Source: Desulfobacula sp. (GTDB lineage Bacteria; Desulfobacterota; Desulfobacteria; Desulfobacterales; Desulfobacteraceae). From it: a stretch of 64,000 nt of DNA. Every line of letters starts with the position of its first letter. Positions within the stretch are counted from its first letter, which is position 1. A program made the translations under genes and the position numbers. The DNA lies in contig JAMPXP010000001.1 of NCBI GenBank assembly GCA_023701135.1, positions 336,899-400,898 of the forward strand. The letters are read 5' to 3'. The notes beneath the pieces were generated by a model. That model saw only the letters and a program-made list of their open reading frames with translations, was not told where the DNA came from and ran no database searches. Shown one piece after another: positions 37,174 through 46,635 of this stretch.

Positions 37174-38079
37174 ATGATTCCCTCCATTCTGATTGTTGAT
37201 GACGACGTCGCTATTATGGAAGCGGTTGAAGAATATCTTACTATCCTGAAATATGAGGTCAAAAGTGCTTCCAATGCAGATGAAGCCTTGAAAATCCTTG
37301 AATCATTCAAACCCGACATTGTCTTAACCGATATCATGATGCAGGGTATGGACGGTCTTGAACTCACCCGAAAAATAAAAACCACCTATGACACCGATGT
37401 GATTGTCATGACCGGTTACAGTGCTGCCTATTCCTATGAAGAAGCGATTCAGGCCGGGGCCGGGGATTTCATTTTCAAGCCCTTCCGGTTTGAAGAGCTG
37501 GATCTGAGAATCAAAAGGGTCTTAAGAGAAGCAGAACTCCAGAAAGAACGCAGCCTGCTCTTAAAAAAACTTGAAAAACTCGCCATTACCGATGCGCTGA
37601 CCGGGCTTTATAATTCACGGCATTTCTTTTCCCAGCTAAAAACCGAGATCAAACGCTATGATCGGTATTCCCGATCCCTTTCCCTTCTCTTTCTGGATAT
37701 TGATTTTTTCAAACAATACAATGATACCTGGGGTCACCTGGAAGGCGACAAGGTTCTCATGGGGATCGGAGAGGTCATTCATTCCTGCATGAGATCCATG
37801 GATACGGCCTATCGCTATGGAGGTGAGGAATTTGCCATTCTCCTGCCGGAAACACGGCTTCAGAAGGCCTGTGTGGTGGGAGCAAGAATAAAGGACAATA
37901 TCAGCTCAAGACTCTTTGAGCCGGAGCCGGGAATTAAAAAATCCGTCACCGTCAGTGTTGGCGCAACGGAACTCAAAGAGGGTGAAGATTTCAAATCCTT
38001 TATCAGCAGGACGGACAAGGCCTTATATAAATCCAAGGATTCGGGCAGGAATAAACTGACCTATATTCTTCCCGACTAA
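37174..38079 (+). CDS. Response regulator with diguanylate cyclase output (REC-GGDEF)
   Basis: The 301-residue protein has a PleD-like layout. The receiver domain (about 1-120) has VDDD, phosphoacceptor Asp in DIVLTDIMMQGMDG, and FKPF. A GGDEF domain (about 140-301) begins ITDALTGLYNSRHF. The active site is RYGGEEF, and an RxxD site (RSMD) lies five residues before it, so feedback inhibition is likely. The ATG at 37174 is supported by GGAG nine bases upstream; the frame extends to 37114 without a ribosome site. No kinase gene is adjacent. It overlaps the convergent nadC end by four bases. Confidence 0.93.
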   Translation: MIPSILIVDDDVAIMEAVEEYLTILKYEVKSASNADEALKILESFKPDIVLTDIMMQGMDGLELTRKIKTTYDTDVIVMTGYSAAYSYEEAIQAGAGDFIFKPFRFEELDLRIKRVLREAELQKERSLLLKKLEKLAITDALTGLYNSRHFFSQLKTEIKRYDRYSRSLSLLFLDIDFFKQYNDTWGHLEGDKVLMGIGEVIHSCMRSMDTAYRYGGEEFAILLPETRLQKACVVGARIKDNISSRLFEPEPGIKKSVTVSVGATELKEGEDFKSFISRTDKALYKSKDSGRNKLTYILPD

Positions 38080-38906
38080 TCCGTATTGATCCGCATGCTC
38101 AGGTCTACGGATCTTGCCTGATGGGTAAGGGCTCCGCAGGATATGACATCCACACCCGTGGCTGCTATTTTATTCAAGGTCTTCAGGGAAACATTCCCGG
38201 ATGCTTCCACAAGGGCCCGGCTGTTGATAAACTGAACCGCTTTTTTCATCATGGCGTAATTCATATTGTCCAGCATGATCACATCCGCTCCGGCGGCAAC
38301 GGCTTCTCTGACCTGATCCAGGTCCGAGACCTCAACCTCTATCTTCATGAGATGGGATACCCTGTTTTTGACGGCGGCAACGGCCTTGGTAAGGGTCCCT
38401 GCAACGGCTATATGGTTATCCTTGATCAGGATGCCGTCACATAAAGACAAACGGTGATTACAGGCCCCGCCTGCCCTGACGGCTTCCTTTTCCAGATTTC
38501 GAAGGCCCGGCGTCGTCTTCCGTGTATCGGTCAGCCGGACATGGGGAAATTTAAGCTCTTCCACATAGGTGCGGGTCAGGGTTGCGATCCCGGACAGGCG
38601 CTGCAGAAAATTCAAGGCCACCCTCTCCCCTTTTAAAAGGGCACACAGATCTCCCCGGATCTTGAAAATAATGTCTCCGGTTTTGATACAGTCGCCATCT
38701 GAATAGGGGCAGAAGATTTCACAATTTTTATCCAGAAGCTCGAAGACTCGTTTTGCGACCCCTGTTCCGGCCAGGACAAAAGATTCTTTGGCAACAATGA
38801 TCCCGTTTCCGAAAAATGGCTCCAAAAGGATGGATTCCGTTGTGATATCCCCGAATCCGGAATCTTCAAAAAGGGCCAATTGAATAATTTCTTCCGTTGT
38901 GTTCAT
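38076..38906 (-). CDS. nadC: NadC, nicotinate-nucleotide pyrophosphorylase (carboxylating)
   Basis: NadC converts quinolinate and PRPP to nicotinate mononucleotide in de novo NAD synthesis. Motifs are EDSGFGDITTES at the N-terminus, LNFLQRLSGIAT, TRKTTPGLRNLEKEAV and HRLSLCDGILIKDNHI. The C-terminal barrel segments ADVIMLDNM and EASGNVSL follow. The 276 residues fit. It starts six bases after the valS stop and is likely co-transcribed with it. Confidence 0.96.
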   Translation of the reverse strand: MNTTEEIIQLALFEDSGFGDITTESILLEPFFGNGIIVAKESFVLAGTGVAKRVFELLDKNCEIFCPYSDGDCIKTGDIIFKIRGDLCALLKGERVALNFLQRLSGIATLTRTYVEELKFPHVRLTDTRKTTPGLRNLEKEAVRAGGACNHRLSLCDGILIKDNHIAVAGTLTKAVAAVKNRVSHLMKIEVEVSDLDQVREAVAAGADVIMLDNMNYAMMKKAVQFINSRALVEASGNVSLKTLNKIAATGVDVISCGALTHQARSVDLSMRINTD

Positions 38907-38912
38907 ATCCCC

Positions 38913-41570
38913 TTATCTCAGTTTTTTTATTCTCTCAAGATTTCCCTTGAGCTTGTTATTTTTCTCTTCAAGGTCTGCATACTGGTCCTTGACTTTTTGC
39001 CGGACCTCTTCCGGGGCCTTTTCAAGAAAGCTTTCATTATGAAGCCGTTTTTGAACGGTCAAAAGCTCCTTTGTATTTTTATCCAGCTCTTTTTCAATCC
39101 GTTTGATTTCCTTGTCAAAATCAATGACGCCTTCAAGGGATACAAAACAGGTGGTGTTTCCTTTCACGGACGAAGCACTGGAGCGGGGAATCTTCTCCCT
39201 GTCACAGAAATAAAAACTGTCCAGCATGGCAAGATTGACAATAATGCTTTTGTTTTCCGCGATGATGAGTTTTTCCTTTTCATCCTCGGTACAGGCCAGG
39301 ACTTTTATTTTTGTGGACGGCTGGATATTCATCTCACTTCTGACATTCCGTATCCCTGAAATAAGGCCGGATAAAAATTCCATATCTTTTTCGGCCCCCT
39401 CATTGCAGAAGCTTTCGTATTCTTTTTCGCTATACGGATATGAGGCGGCCATGATGGAGCCCTCTGCCGAGGGAAGGATATGAAAGATCTCTTCCGTAAC
39501 AAAGGGCATGAAGGGATGAAGCATGATCAGGATATCTTTCAGTACCTTGGACAGAACACTTCTGGCATTGTCCCGTTTCTGAGCACCTTCCTTTTCATAG
39601 AGGGCCGGTTTGACGGTTTCCAGATACCAGTCACAGAATTCATGCCAGACAAACTGGTATACGGCGGAAGCGGCTTCATTAAACCGGTAGGTTTCAATCC
39701 CCTCCTTGACGGCCAGGGAGGTCTTGGCACATCGTGAAAGAATCCATTTTTCAGCCAATCCAAGTTTCGTGTAATTAATTTTCGTATCTTTTTGGGTCAC
39801 GTGCATGAGGGTGAAACGGGAGGCATTCCAGAGTTTGTTGACAAAATGGCGGTATCCTTCCACCCTGGATTCAGACATCCGGACATCCCGTCCCTGGGCG
39901 GCGAAGGCGGCCAGGGTAAATCTGAAAGCGTCCGCCCCGTATTCATCAATGACCTTTAAGGGATCGATAACATTGCCCTTGGATTTGCTCATCTTTTTGC
40001 CGTGTTCATCCCTGACCAGGGCATGAATATAGACATCATTAAAGGGCACTTCTTCCATGAAATGAATGCCCATCATCATCATTCTGGCCACCCAGAAAAA
40101 AAGAATATCAAACCCGGTCACCAGAACCTGGGTCGGATAAAAGGTTTTCAACAGATCTGTGTTTTCGGGCCATCCCATGGTGGAAAAAGGCCAGAGCGCG
40201 CTGGAGAACCAGGTATCCAGCACATCGGTCTCCTGAAGGATATGAAGGGACCCGCAGGACGGGCAGGCCGCGGGATCGGTTTCTTCAACAATGACGGCCT
40301 TGCAGTCCGGACATTTCCACACCGGGATCCTGTGTCCCCACCAGATCTGCCTTGAGATACACCAGTCCCGGATATTGTCCATCCAGTCAAAATAGGTCTT
40401 GGACCAGGTATCCGGAATAATCCGGGTTCTTCCGTTGCGAACCGCCTCGGAGGCCTTTTCAGCCAGCGGCCCCACCTTGACAAACCATTGCTTGGAAAGA
40501 GAGGGCTCCACAACGGTCCGGCACCGGTAACAATTCCCGACACTGTGTTTTAAGGGTTCCTGCCTGACCAGAAGGCCCTGTTCCTTAAGGGCCTTAACCG
40601 CCTCTTCCCGGCATTCAAACCGGTCCAGGCCCTGATATTCTCCGGCCCCTTCCAGCATGATGCCGTCGTCATCAATGACCTTGAGCCGTTCCAGCCCGTG
40701 TTTTTCCCCCAAGGTGAAATCATTGGGATCATGGGCCGGCGTGACCTTTAGCACCCCGGTGCCGAACCCGGTATCCACATACTCATCCCGGATAATGGGA
40801 ATGAGACGGTCCGTCAGCGGCAGCATCACCAGGGTCTCTGAAAGATCTTTAAACCTCTCATCATTGGGATTGACGGCAACGGCCACATCCCCGAACAGGG
40901 TTTCAGGGCGGGTGGTGGCCACGGTGAGACCCTGTTTTTTATTGGCAAAAGGGTATCGTATATAATACAGGTAGGCGTCTTTTTCCTCATACTCGACCTC
41001 CAGATCGGCCAGGGCGGTTTTGCAGCGGGGGCACCAGTTGATGATATACTGGCCCTCGTAGATCAATCCTTCCTTATACAGGCGGACAAATACCTTCCGG
41101 ACCGCATCGGAAAGGCCTTCGTCCATGGTAAACCGTTCGCGGTCCCAGTCACAGGACGCTCCCAGCCGTTTAAGCTGATGGATGATGGCCCCTCCTGATT
41201 TTTCACGCCATTTCCAGACCTCTTTGATAAATGCTTCCCGTCCGAGCTGGTCCCTGGTCTGGCCCTTTTCCGCCAGATGCCTTTCCACCACGTTCTGGGT
41301 GGCGATCCCGGCATGGTCCGTTCCCGGCATCCAGAGGACATTATGGCCTAAAAGCCGGTGGTACCGGCACATGATATCCTGGATGACATTATTCAAGGCA
41401 TGGCCCATATGCAGCACACCCGTGACATTGGGCGGCGGAATGACAATGGAAAAAGAGATCTTGTCACTCTTGTCCGCTGCTTTGAAAAACCCCTTATCAA
41501 GCCAGTATTGATACCATTTTTTTTCAATACCTACCGGATCATATCCTTTATCAAGAGAATCAGCACCCAT
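38913..41570 (-). CDS. valS: ValS, valyl-tRNA synthetase
   Basis: A class I aminoacyl-tRNA synthetase of 885 residues. The HIGH motif is in PPPNVTGVLHMGHALN and the KMSKS motif in GKKMSKSKGNVIDPL. An editing domain (TTRPETLFGDVAV), paired zinc-type cysteines (WKCPDCKAVIVEE, ACPSCG) and a C-terminal coiled coil for tRNA binding are present. AGGAG lies seven bases before the ATG. A terminator hairpin sits only 28 bases upstream of the start codon, which suggests attenuated or read-through expression. Confidence 0.97.
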   Translation of the reverse strand: MGADSLDKGYDPVGIEKKWYQYWLDKGFFKAADKSDKISFSIVIPPPNVTGVLHMGHALNNVIQDIMCRYHRLLGHNVLWMPGTDHAGIATQNVVERHLAEKGQTRDQLGREAFIKEVWKWREKSGGAIIHQLKRLGASCDWDRERFTMDEGLSDAVRKVFVRLYKEGLIYEGQYIINWCPRCKTALADLEVEYEEKDAYLYYIRYPFANKKQGLTVATTRPETLFGDVAVAVNPNDERFKDLSETLVMLPLTDRLIPIIRDEYVDTGFGTGVLKVTPAHDPNDFTLGEKHGLERLKVIDDDGIMLEGAGEYQGLDRFECREEAVKALKEQGLLVRQEPLKHSVGNCYRCRTVVEPSLSKQWFVKVGPLAEKASEAVRNGRTRIIPDTWSKTYFDWMDNIRDWCISRQIWWGHRIPVWKCPDCKAVIVEETDPAACPSCGSLHILQETDVLDTWFSSALWPFSTMGWPENTDLLKTFYPTQVLVTGFDILFFWVARMMMMGIHFMEEVPFNDVYIHALVRDEHGKKMSKSKGNVIDPLKVIDEYGADAFRFTLAAFAAQGRDVRMSESRVEGYRHFVNKLWNASRFTLMHVTQKDTKINYTKLGLAEKWILSRCAKTSLAVKEGIETYRFNEAASAVYQFVWHEFCDWYLETVKPALYEKEGAQKRDNARSVLSKVLKDILIMLHPFMPFVTEEIFHILPSAEGSIMAASYPYSEKEYESFCNEGAEKDMEFLSGLISGIRNVRSEMNIQPSTKIKVLACTEDEKEKLIIAENKSIIVNLAMLDSFYFCDREKIPRSSASSVKGNTTCFVSLEGVIDFDKEIKRIEKELDKNTKELLTVQKRLHNESFLEKAPEEVRQKVKDQYADLEEKNNKLKGNLERIKKLR

Positions 41571-41597
41571 TACACAACTCCTAAACCCATATTAATG

Positions 41598-41620
41598 AAA
41601 AAGGGGATCTTTGAATCCCC
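41598..41620 (-). terminator. Rho-independent terminator directly before valS
   Basis: Read on the minus strand: GGGGAT, a six-base loop, ATCCCC, then TTTTT. It lies between the small acidic gene (stop at 41653) and valS (start at 41570). Twenty-eight bases is little room for a separate valS promoter, so some read-through is likely. Confidence 0.75.
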
Positions 41621-41652
41621 ATTACCTTTTATTGTCCTGATATTTTTTAACC

Positions 41653-42000
41653 TCAGGCATTTTCTATCTGATCGAGATCTTTTTGCAGACTTTCCCTTAT
41701 TCCTGAAATTTCCCGTTCAATGACTCGTTCCACAACCTGAAAAAGGATGGCCTGAATTTTATCGGCAAATAGTTTTTCAATCACTTTTTCCAGCGCCGCT
41801 TCCAGTTGTTCCGAAGTCGGGGCAAAGGACGAGGCAACCTCCGGATTGAGATCCGTGCCTTCATTTTTAATAATGTCGGTCAATTCGATGATCTTTTCTT
41901 CAGCAAGGGAATCCGGCTCATCCATAACAATATCCGTCAATTCGATCATCTCTTCTCCGGACGCATCACCATTGGCCCCGTCATTATCCCAATCCGTCAT
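41653..42000 (-). CDS. Small acidic protein with duplicated IELTDI motif, unknown
   Basis: The 115-residue protein is strongly acidic in its first half. That half contains a near-exact repeat: EEMIELTDIVMDE and EEKIIELTDIIKNE. The second half is predicted helical (LEAALEKVIEKLF, VVERVIEREISGI) and slightly recalls the C-terminal helices of PopZ-type polar proteins, though not strongly enough for a name. GAGGA precedes the ATG, and a TTGACA-17-TATTTT promoter lies upstream. It shares a strand with valS and may share transcripts with it. Confidence 0.72.
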   Translation of the reverse strand: MTDWDNDGANGDASGEEMIELTDIVMDEPDSLAEEKIIELTDIIKNEGTDLNPEVASSFAPTSEQLEAALEKVIEKLFADKIQAILFQVVERVIEREISGIRESLQKDLDQIENA

Positions 42001-42061
42001 AACATCCTCACTTTATTAAGATATTAATCACAATACCCTTCCCTGCTCAAATGGACATCAA

Positions 42062-42090
42062 AAAATATCAAAGCCGGATCAAAGTGTCAA
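42062..42090 (-). promoter_or_regulatory. Predicted promoter of the acidic gene (and possibly valS-nadC)
   Basis: Minus strand: TTGACA (42090-42085), a 17-base spacer and TATTTT (42067-42062). Confidence 0.6.
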
Positions 42091-42187
42091 CCTTTTAAAA
42101 ACGCGCCGGATAAGGATGATCCCTTCCCTGGCGGATTTACGCAAAAAAAGATTTACAAGCACGACGGTTTATTCTAAACAGTCTGGT

Positions 42188-42919
42188 ATGCAGAAATTTA
42201 TCCTTCCAGATGTCTTTCAGGCCCCTTCAACGGGAACCATAAGCGGCCAGGATGCAAAACATATCGTCAGGGTATTGCGCCTGAAAAAAGGGACTGATCT
42301 TGAAATCTCCAATGGCCGGGGTAAAGATTTTTCAGCCAGAATAGCAGCCGCTTCCGTTGACCGGGTCCAATTGGAGATTATTGAGGAATTGAATTCCGTA
42401 ACGGAGTCTTCCGTTCATATCACGCTCTGTTCCGGTATGCTCAAGGACAATAAAATGGATCTGGTCATCAAATATGCGACCCAGCTCGGCATCAGAAGCT
42501 GGGTCCCTTTTTTTTCCGAACGGTCCATTCCAAGTCCTGACGCCAAAAGAATGGAAAAACGGGTGGAACGCTGGGAATCCATTGCCAGGGAATCTTTAAA
42601 ACAATGCCGGAGAAGCAGGCTTCCCGAGATCTTCAGGCCCCTGGACTTTGAAACGGTCTTAACCCTTCCCGAATCTTCCGATATAAAGCTGGCCTTCTGG
42701 GAAAAGGCATCTGCAAGGCTTGATGCCTTGCAAAAAAAAGACGATGCCGGCCGGATTTTTATTCTCATCGGACCCGAAGGCGGATTTTCAGACCATGAGG
42801 TGGGTCTGGCTCAGCAAAAAGGCTTTGTCTCCTGCTCCCTGGGTCCCAGAATCCTTAGGGCCGAAACCGCTTCCATTGCAAGCTGCACCCTGGTCCAACA
42901 TATTTTCGGGGACATGTGA
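42188..42919 (+). CDS. rsmE: RsmE, 16S rRNA m3U1498 methyltransferase
   Basis: A SPOUT-class SAM methyltransferase for U1498 of 16S rRNA. The PUA-like N-terminal domain shows HIVRVLRLKKGTDLEISNGRG. The knotted SAM region is seen as KYATQLGIRSWVPFFSERS, ILIGPEGGFSDHE and LGPRILRAETAS. The ATG at 42188 gives 243 residues, the usual length, although no strong ribosome site is visible. The frame extends to 42116 with an uncharacteristic N-terminus. Confidence 0.93.
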   Translation: MQKFILPDVFQAPSTGTISGQDAKHIVRVLRLKKGTDLEISNGRGKDFSARIAAASVDRVQLEIIEELNSVTESSVHITLCSGMLKDNKMDLVIKYATQLGIRSWVPFFSERSIPSPDAKRMEKRVERWESIARESLKQCRRSRLPEIFRPLDFETVLTLPESSDIKLAFWEKASARLDALQKKDDAGRIFILIGPEGGFSDHEVGLAQQKGFVSCSLGPRILRAETASIASCTLVQHIFGDM

Positions 42920-42947
42920 ATTCAATGCTCTCCCAAAATATTTTTCC

Positions 42948-42976
42948 TTGACATCAACAGGCAAAAAGCATATAAC
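42948..42976 (+). promoter_or_regulatory. Predicted promoter of tRNA-Phe
   Basis: TTGACA at 42948-42953, exactly 17 bases, then TATAAC at 42971-42976. The tRNA begins 17 bases later. Confidence 0.8.
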
Positions 42977-42992
42977 GCCTTCTGTTGTTTGG

Positions 42993-43068
42993 GCCCAGGT
43001 AGCTCAGTCGGTAGAGCAGGGGACTGAAAATCCCCGTGTCGGCAGTTCAATTCTGTCCCTGGGCACCA
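42993..43068 (+). tRNA. tRNA-Phe (anticodon GAA)
   Basis: A complete 76-base cloverleaf with CCA encoded. The acceptor stem is GCCCAGG/CCTGGGC, the D stem GCTC/GAGC, the anticodon stem GGGGA/TCCCC with loop CTGAAAA (anticodon 43026-43028), and the T arm contains AGTTCAATT. Confidence 0.97.
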
Positions 43069-43077
43069 CACAGCAGC

Positions 43078-43116
43078 AAGGCTCTCGGCATTCATGCAAA
43101 GAGCCTTTTGTTTTTT
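43078..43116 (+). terminator. Terminator after tRNA-Phe
   Basis: AAGGCTCT (43078-43085) pairs with AGAGCCTT (43100-43107), followed by TTGTTTTTT. It ends 10 bases before the radical SAM start codon, so that gene may depend on read-through from the tRNA promoter. Confidence 0.75.
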
Positions 43117-43125
43117 GGAAGGACT

Positions 43126-44004
43126 ATGGCCAAGCTCGGAAAAATTTATCTTGAAATCGGTAATGTATGCAATCTTTCCTGCCCTTTTTGCCTTACGCCC
43201 CGGCGCCCTGCCCGGACAATGGCAAAAGATCAGATTCTCCAGATTATTCCCCAGATTAAACAGCTTGCCTCTTCGGTCTGCCTGCATGTGCTGGGGGAGC
43301 CTTTGTTTCATCCGGAATTTGATGAGATCTGCAATCTTTTTACCCTATGGAACATTCCGGTTCAAATCACCACCAATGCAACCCTGCTCCATAAAAAACA
43401 AAAAAAACTCCTGGAACCAAATTCAATCCAGCAGATCAATATATCAGCCCATGCCCTGGATTCACTTCCTTTTTCCCTGGACAGTCAGGACATGTTGACC
43501 CGGATCCGTGATTTTTGCAGCCAGGCCCAAATCCTCCGCCCGGACCTCTATATCAATCTTCGGTTTTGGAATTATCATGACCTTGACGAATCCCCGACGT
43601 TCCGGTTTTTCAAGTCTCTGTTCGATTTTGACGATCATCGAATAGAAATCCAATGGAAAAAAAGCTTTCACATTCAAAACAGAATCTATCTGCATTTTGA
43701 CACTCAATTTCAATGGCCTTGCCTGAATCATCCGGTCCGCAGCGAAAAAGGGTATTGCTACGGCCTCAGCAGCCATTGCGGAATCCTGGCCAACGGAGAT
43801 GTCGTCCCCTGCTGCATGGACGGCAATGGAGAGATGGTGCTGGGCAATTGTCTGGTCACACCCCTTGAACACATCCTTACCTCAAAGCGGGCGAAAAACA
43901 TGATTCTCCATTTTAATAGAGGAGAACTCTCCGAACCCTTGTGCCGGAGATGTGATTTTATTGCACGGTTTGACCGGAAAGCACAGCGGTTGGCCGGCCG
44001 GTAA
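43126..44004 (+). CDS. Radical SAM protein with SPASM-like C-terminus, unknown substrate
   Basis: The 292-residue protein has the radical SAM motif CNLSCPFC near residue 15, followed by LHVLGEPLFHPEF, a variant of the SAM-binding GGEP motif. The C-terminal part has cysteines in a SPASM-like order (SSHCGILANGDVVPCCMDG, LGNCL, LCRRCDFI). Such proteins often modify peptides or cofactors, but no precursor peptide or partner gene is adjacent. The start at 43126 has GGAAGG four bases upstream; an upstream extension would run through tRNA-Phe and is not real. The tRNA terminator stands just before it. Confidence 0.85.
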   Translation: MAKLGKIYLEIGNVCNLSCPFCLTPRRPARTMAKDQILQIIPQIKQLASSVCLHVLGEPLFHPEFDEICNLFTLWNIPVQITTNATLLHKKQKKLLEPNSIQQINISAHALDSLPFSLDSQDMLTRIRDFCSQAQILRPDLYINLRFWNYHDLDESPTFRFFKSLFDFDDHRIEIQWKKSFHIQNRIYLHFDTQFQWPCLNHPVRSEKGYCYGLSSHCGILANGDVVPCCMDGNGEMVLGNCLVTPLEHILTSKRAKNMILHFNRGELSEPLCRRCDFIARFDRKAQRLAGR

Positions 44005-44163
44005 AAACAGACACCATGACCTATCCATAAAGGACCTACAAGACCCGGCCGTATAAGATTGCTATTGATCTATCCGTGATTTTCTTTTATGCTGATCTTG
44101 TCCGTTAAACAATGCCTTGATTTCAGCCTTGCGAAAAACCTTTTGAAAGGAAATACAAGCCCA

Positions 44164-46635
44164 ATGAAAAAGGCCTGGCCCCTTTACCGGATTCTTCTTT
44201 TTGTATCTTTCGCCATTGTCGCTATTGCCTTTCCGGCAGCCCTTATCATGGCCCATAACACCCTAAGGTCGGTCGCGCGATATCTCCCCGACCCCCTTAT
44301 CCTGAATCGGTTATCATACGTCGTCGATCTGCTCTTTATACTGATCCTTATCATCTCCTTGGTCATGGGCGTTTTGTTTATTCATATACAAGGCCTCAAG
44401 GATATAGAAAAAAGACTTCGGGAGTCCCTCCGGCAGGAAAAGGACCTCTTAAAATCCCTGCTCGAAACCATACCCCTGGGGATCATGGTATGGGACCAGG
44501 ACAACCGTCTTCTTTATGCCAGCAGGAATTTCACGGAAATAACAGGATATGATTCTACCGATACCCCCAGTCTCCGGGACTGGGAAATCAAGGCCTATCC
44601 TGATCCGGTCTACCGTGAAAGCGTATCTGAAACCCTAAAAAAAACCACGGCTGTTTCGGATATCCCGAATGAATTTAAAATTACCTGTAAAACCGGAAAC
44701 CTGAAAGACGTAGAATTCAGAACCGCCTTTTTAGCCGGTTCCCGTTGGCTTTTCACCCTATCGGATATGGCGGATCGAAAAACAGGAGAGGAGCACCTTC
44801 ATTATTTTAAAACCGCTGTGGAATACTCATCCGATGCCATCGGCATGTCAGACCCCAACGGCAACCACTGGTACCAGAATAAGACCTTTGATGAATTGTT
44901 CGGTGATATTGGCAAGGACCCGCCGGCAAGCCTCTACAAGAATGAAACTACCGGCCGGCAGATATTTAAAACCATTATGGACGGAGGGCAATGGTCCGGC
45001 GAAGTGGAAATGCGCGGCAAGGACGGCGCCGTCCTCAGCATACTGCTCAGGGCCTATTCCATTAAAGATGCCAACGGCCGGGTAACAGGCCTCGTGGGCG
45101 CCCACACAGATATTACCCGCCAGAAAACGGCAGAAATCGCCTTACGGAAAAATGAACAGCTCATGCGGGCCATTCTGGATGCCAACCCTGACCCCATGGT
45201 CATGTACGACAGGGCCGGGATACCGCAGTTTATGAACCCGGCCTTTACCGAAGTCTTCGGCTGGACCCTGGAAGACCTTCAGGGAGGCCGGATTCCCTTT
45301 GTGCCGGAGGACCAGAAGGCCCATACCTTTGAAAAAATCAAAGAAATCTATGTCCATGGAAAACCCTTGCGCATGAATACCCGACGATATACCAAAGACA
45401 ACCGCACCCTGGATATCTTTTTAAGCGCTGCCGTAACCAAGGATGATACCGGGCTTCCCGCCGGCATGGTGGTCAACCTGTCGGACATTACCCAGCGCAA
45501 AGCCCTTGAAGCCCAGTATGAACAGGCCCAGAAAATGGAATCCCTCGGCACCCTTGCAGGGGGAATTGCCCATGATTTCAACAACCTTCTCTCAGGCATC
45601 TATGGATACCTGGACCTGGCCCAAAAAAAGAATAAGGACCCTAAAATATCAGACTATCTCACCCGGGCCTTGAACTCATCGGAAAGGGCAAAAAACCTGA
45701 CCCGCCAGCTTCTGACCTTTTCCAAGGGAGGGGAACCCGTCAAAAAAATTGAGCCCTTGACCCCCTTTTTACAGGAAACCACGCAATTTGCCTTGAGCGG
45801 TTCCAATGTGTCCTGCAGCTTCAATATCGCCCCGGACCTGTGGACGTGCGACTATGACAAAAACCAGATGGGGCAGGTCATTGAAAATATAGTGATTAAT
45901 GCCGTTCATGCCATGCCTTCAGGCGGCAGTATCGATGTCACAGCCATGAATGTGACCATTCCGGAAAATATCCTCTCCAGCCTGAAACCGGGCCGGTATG
46001 TGAAAATATCCATAACCGATACCGGCACCGGTATTCCGGAAAGATATCTTTCCAGGATTTTTGATCCGTTTTTTACCACCAAGCAGAAAGGCAGCGGCTT
46101 GGGGCTGGCCACCAGCTATTCCATTGTCAAACGCCACGGCGGCATTATCGAGGTGGAATCGGAACCGGGCCGGGGGACTTGTTTTCATGCCTTTATTCCG
46201 GCCGCCGCAGGCCCCGTCACGATTGAACAGGCCGCACCGGAAAAACGGTATAAAAGCTCAGGACTGATCCTCATCATGGATGATGAAGAGATGATCACGG
46301 AAATGCTCACAGCCATGCTGGAAAGCATGGGATTCACCACTTCCATCACCAGGAACGGCCGGCAGGCGGTGGAGGCATTTAAAACCCTCATGGACCAAAA
46401 TCTGCCTGTCCGGGCCATTATCCTTGATCTTACCGTTCCGGGAGCCATGGGCGGAAAGGAAACGGTAAGGGAAATTCGAAAAATAAATGCTGAAGTTCCG
46501 GTATTTGTGGCCAGTGGATATTCTGAAGATGCCGCCATTGCAAATCCTGAGGACTTCGGGTTTACTGCCGCCCTTGAAAAACCCTTTTCGATCCTGGATC
46601 TGTCCCAGATGCTTGAAAAGCATTTAGGGGTATGA
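44164..46635 (+). CDS. Membrane PAS hybrid histidine kinase
   Basis: About 823 residues from the ATG at 44164. Two membrane helices near the N-terminus flank a short periplasmic loop. Three PAS domains follow ([51 protein letters not shown]). Then come HisKA with the phospho-His in [16 protein letters not shown], HATPase ([18 protein letters not shown]) and a C-terminal receiver ([14 protein letters not shown] with VASGYSE and EKPF). A GAAAGG site lies 13 bases before this ATG; the frame extends to 44089. It converges with the dCache kinase gene, overlapping by 12 bases. Confidence 0.9.
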   Translation: MKKAWPLYRILLFVSFAIVAIAFPAALIMAHNTLRSVARYLPDPLILNRLSYVVDLLFILILIISLVMGVLFIHIQGLKDIEKRLRESLRQEKDLLKSLLETIPLGIMVWDQDNRLLYASRNFTEITGYDSTDTPSLRDWEIKAYPDPVYRESVSETLKKTTAVSDIPNEFKITCKTGNLKDVEFRTAFLAGSRWLFTLSDMADRKTGEEHLHYFKTAVEYSSDAIGMSDPNGNHWYQNKTFDELFGDIGKDPPASLYKNETTGRQIFKTIMDGGQWSGEVEMRGKDGAVLSILLRAYSIKDANGRVTGLVGAHTDITRQKTAEIALRKNEQLMRAILDANPDPMVMYDRAGIPQFMNPAFTEVFGWTLEDLQGGRIPFVPEDQKAHTFEKIKEIYVHGKPLRMNTRRYTKDNRTLDIFLSAAVTKDDTGLPAGMVVNLSDITQRKALEAQYEQAQKMESLGTLAGGIAHDFNNLLSGIYGYLDLAQKKNKDPKISDYLTRALNSSERAKNLTRQLLTFSKGGEPVKKIEPLTPFLQETTQFALSGSNVSCSFNIAPDLWTCDYDKNQMGQVIENIVINAVHAMPSGGSIDVTAMNVTIPENILSSLKPGRYVKISITDTGTGIPERYLSRIFDPFFTTKQKGSGLGLATSYSIVKRHGGIIEVESEPGRGTCFHAFIPAAAGPVTIEQAAPEKRYKSSGLILIMDDEEMITEMLTAMLESMGFTTSITRNGRQAVEAFKTLMDQNLPVRAIILDLTVPGAMGGKETVREIRKINAEVPVFVASGYSEDAAIANPEDFGFTAALEKPFSILDLSQMLEKHLGV

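Noticed and set aside
41570..41653. T-box riboswitch before valS
   Set aside because: No specifier loop or conserved T-box sequence can be seen in the short spacer; only a simple terminator is present.
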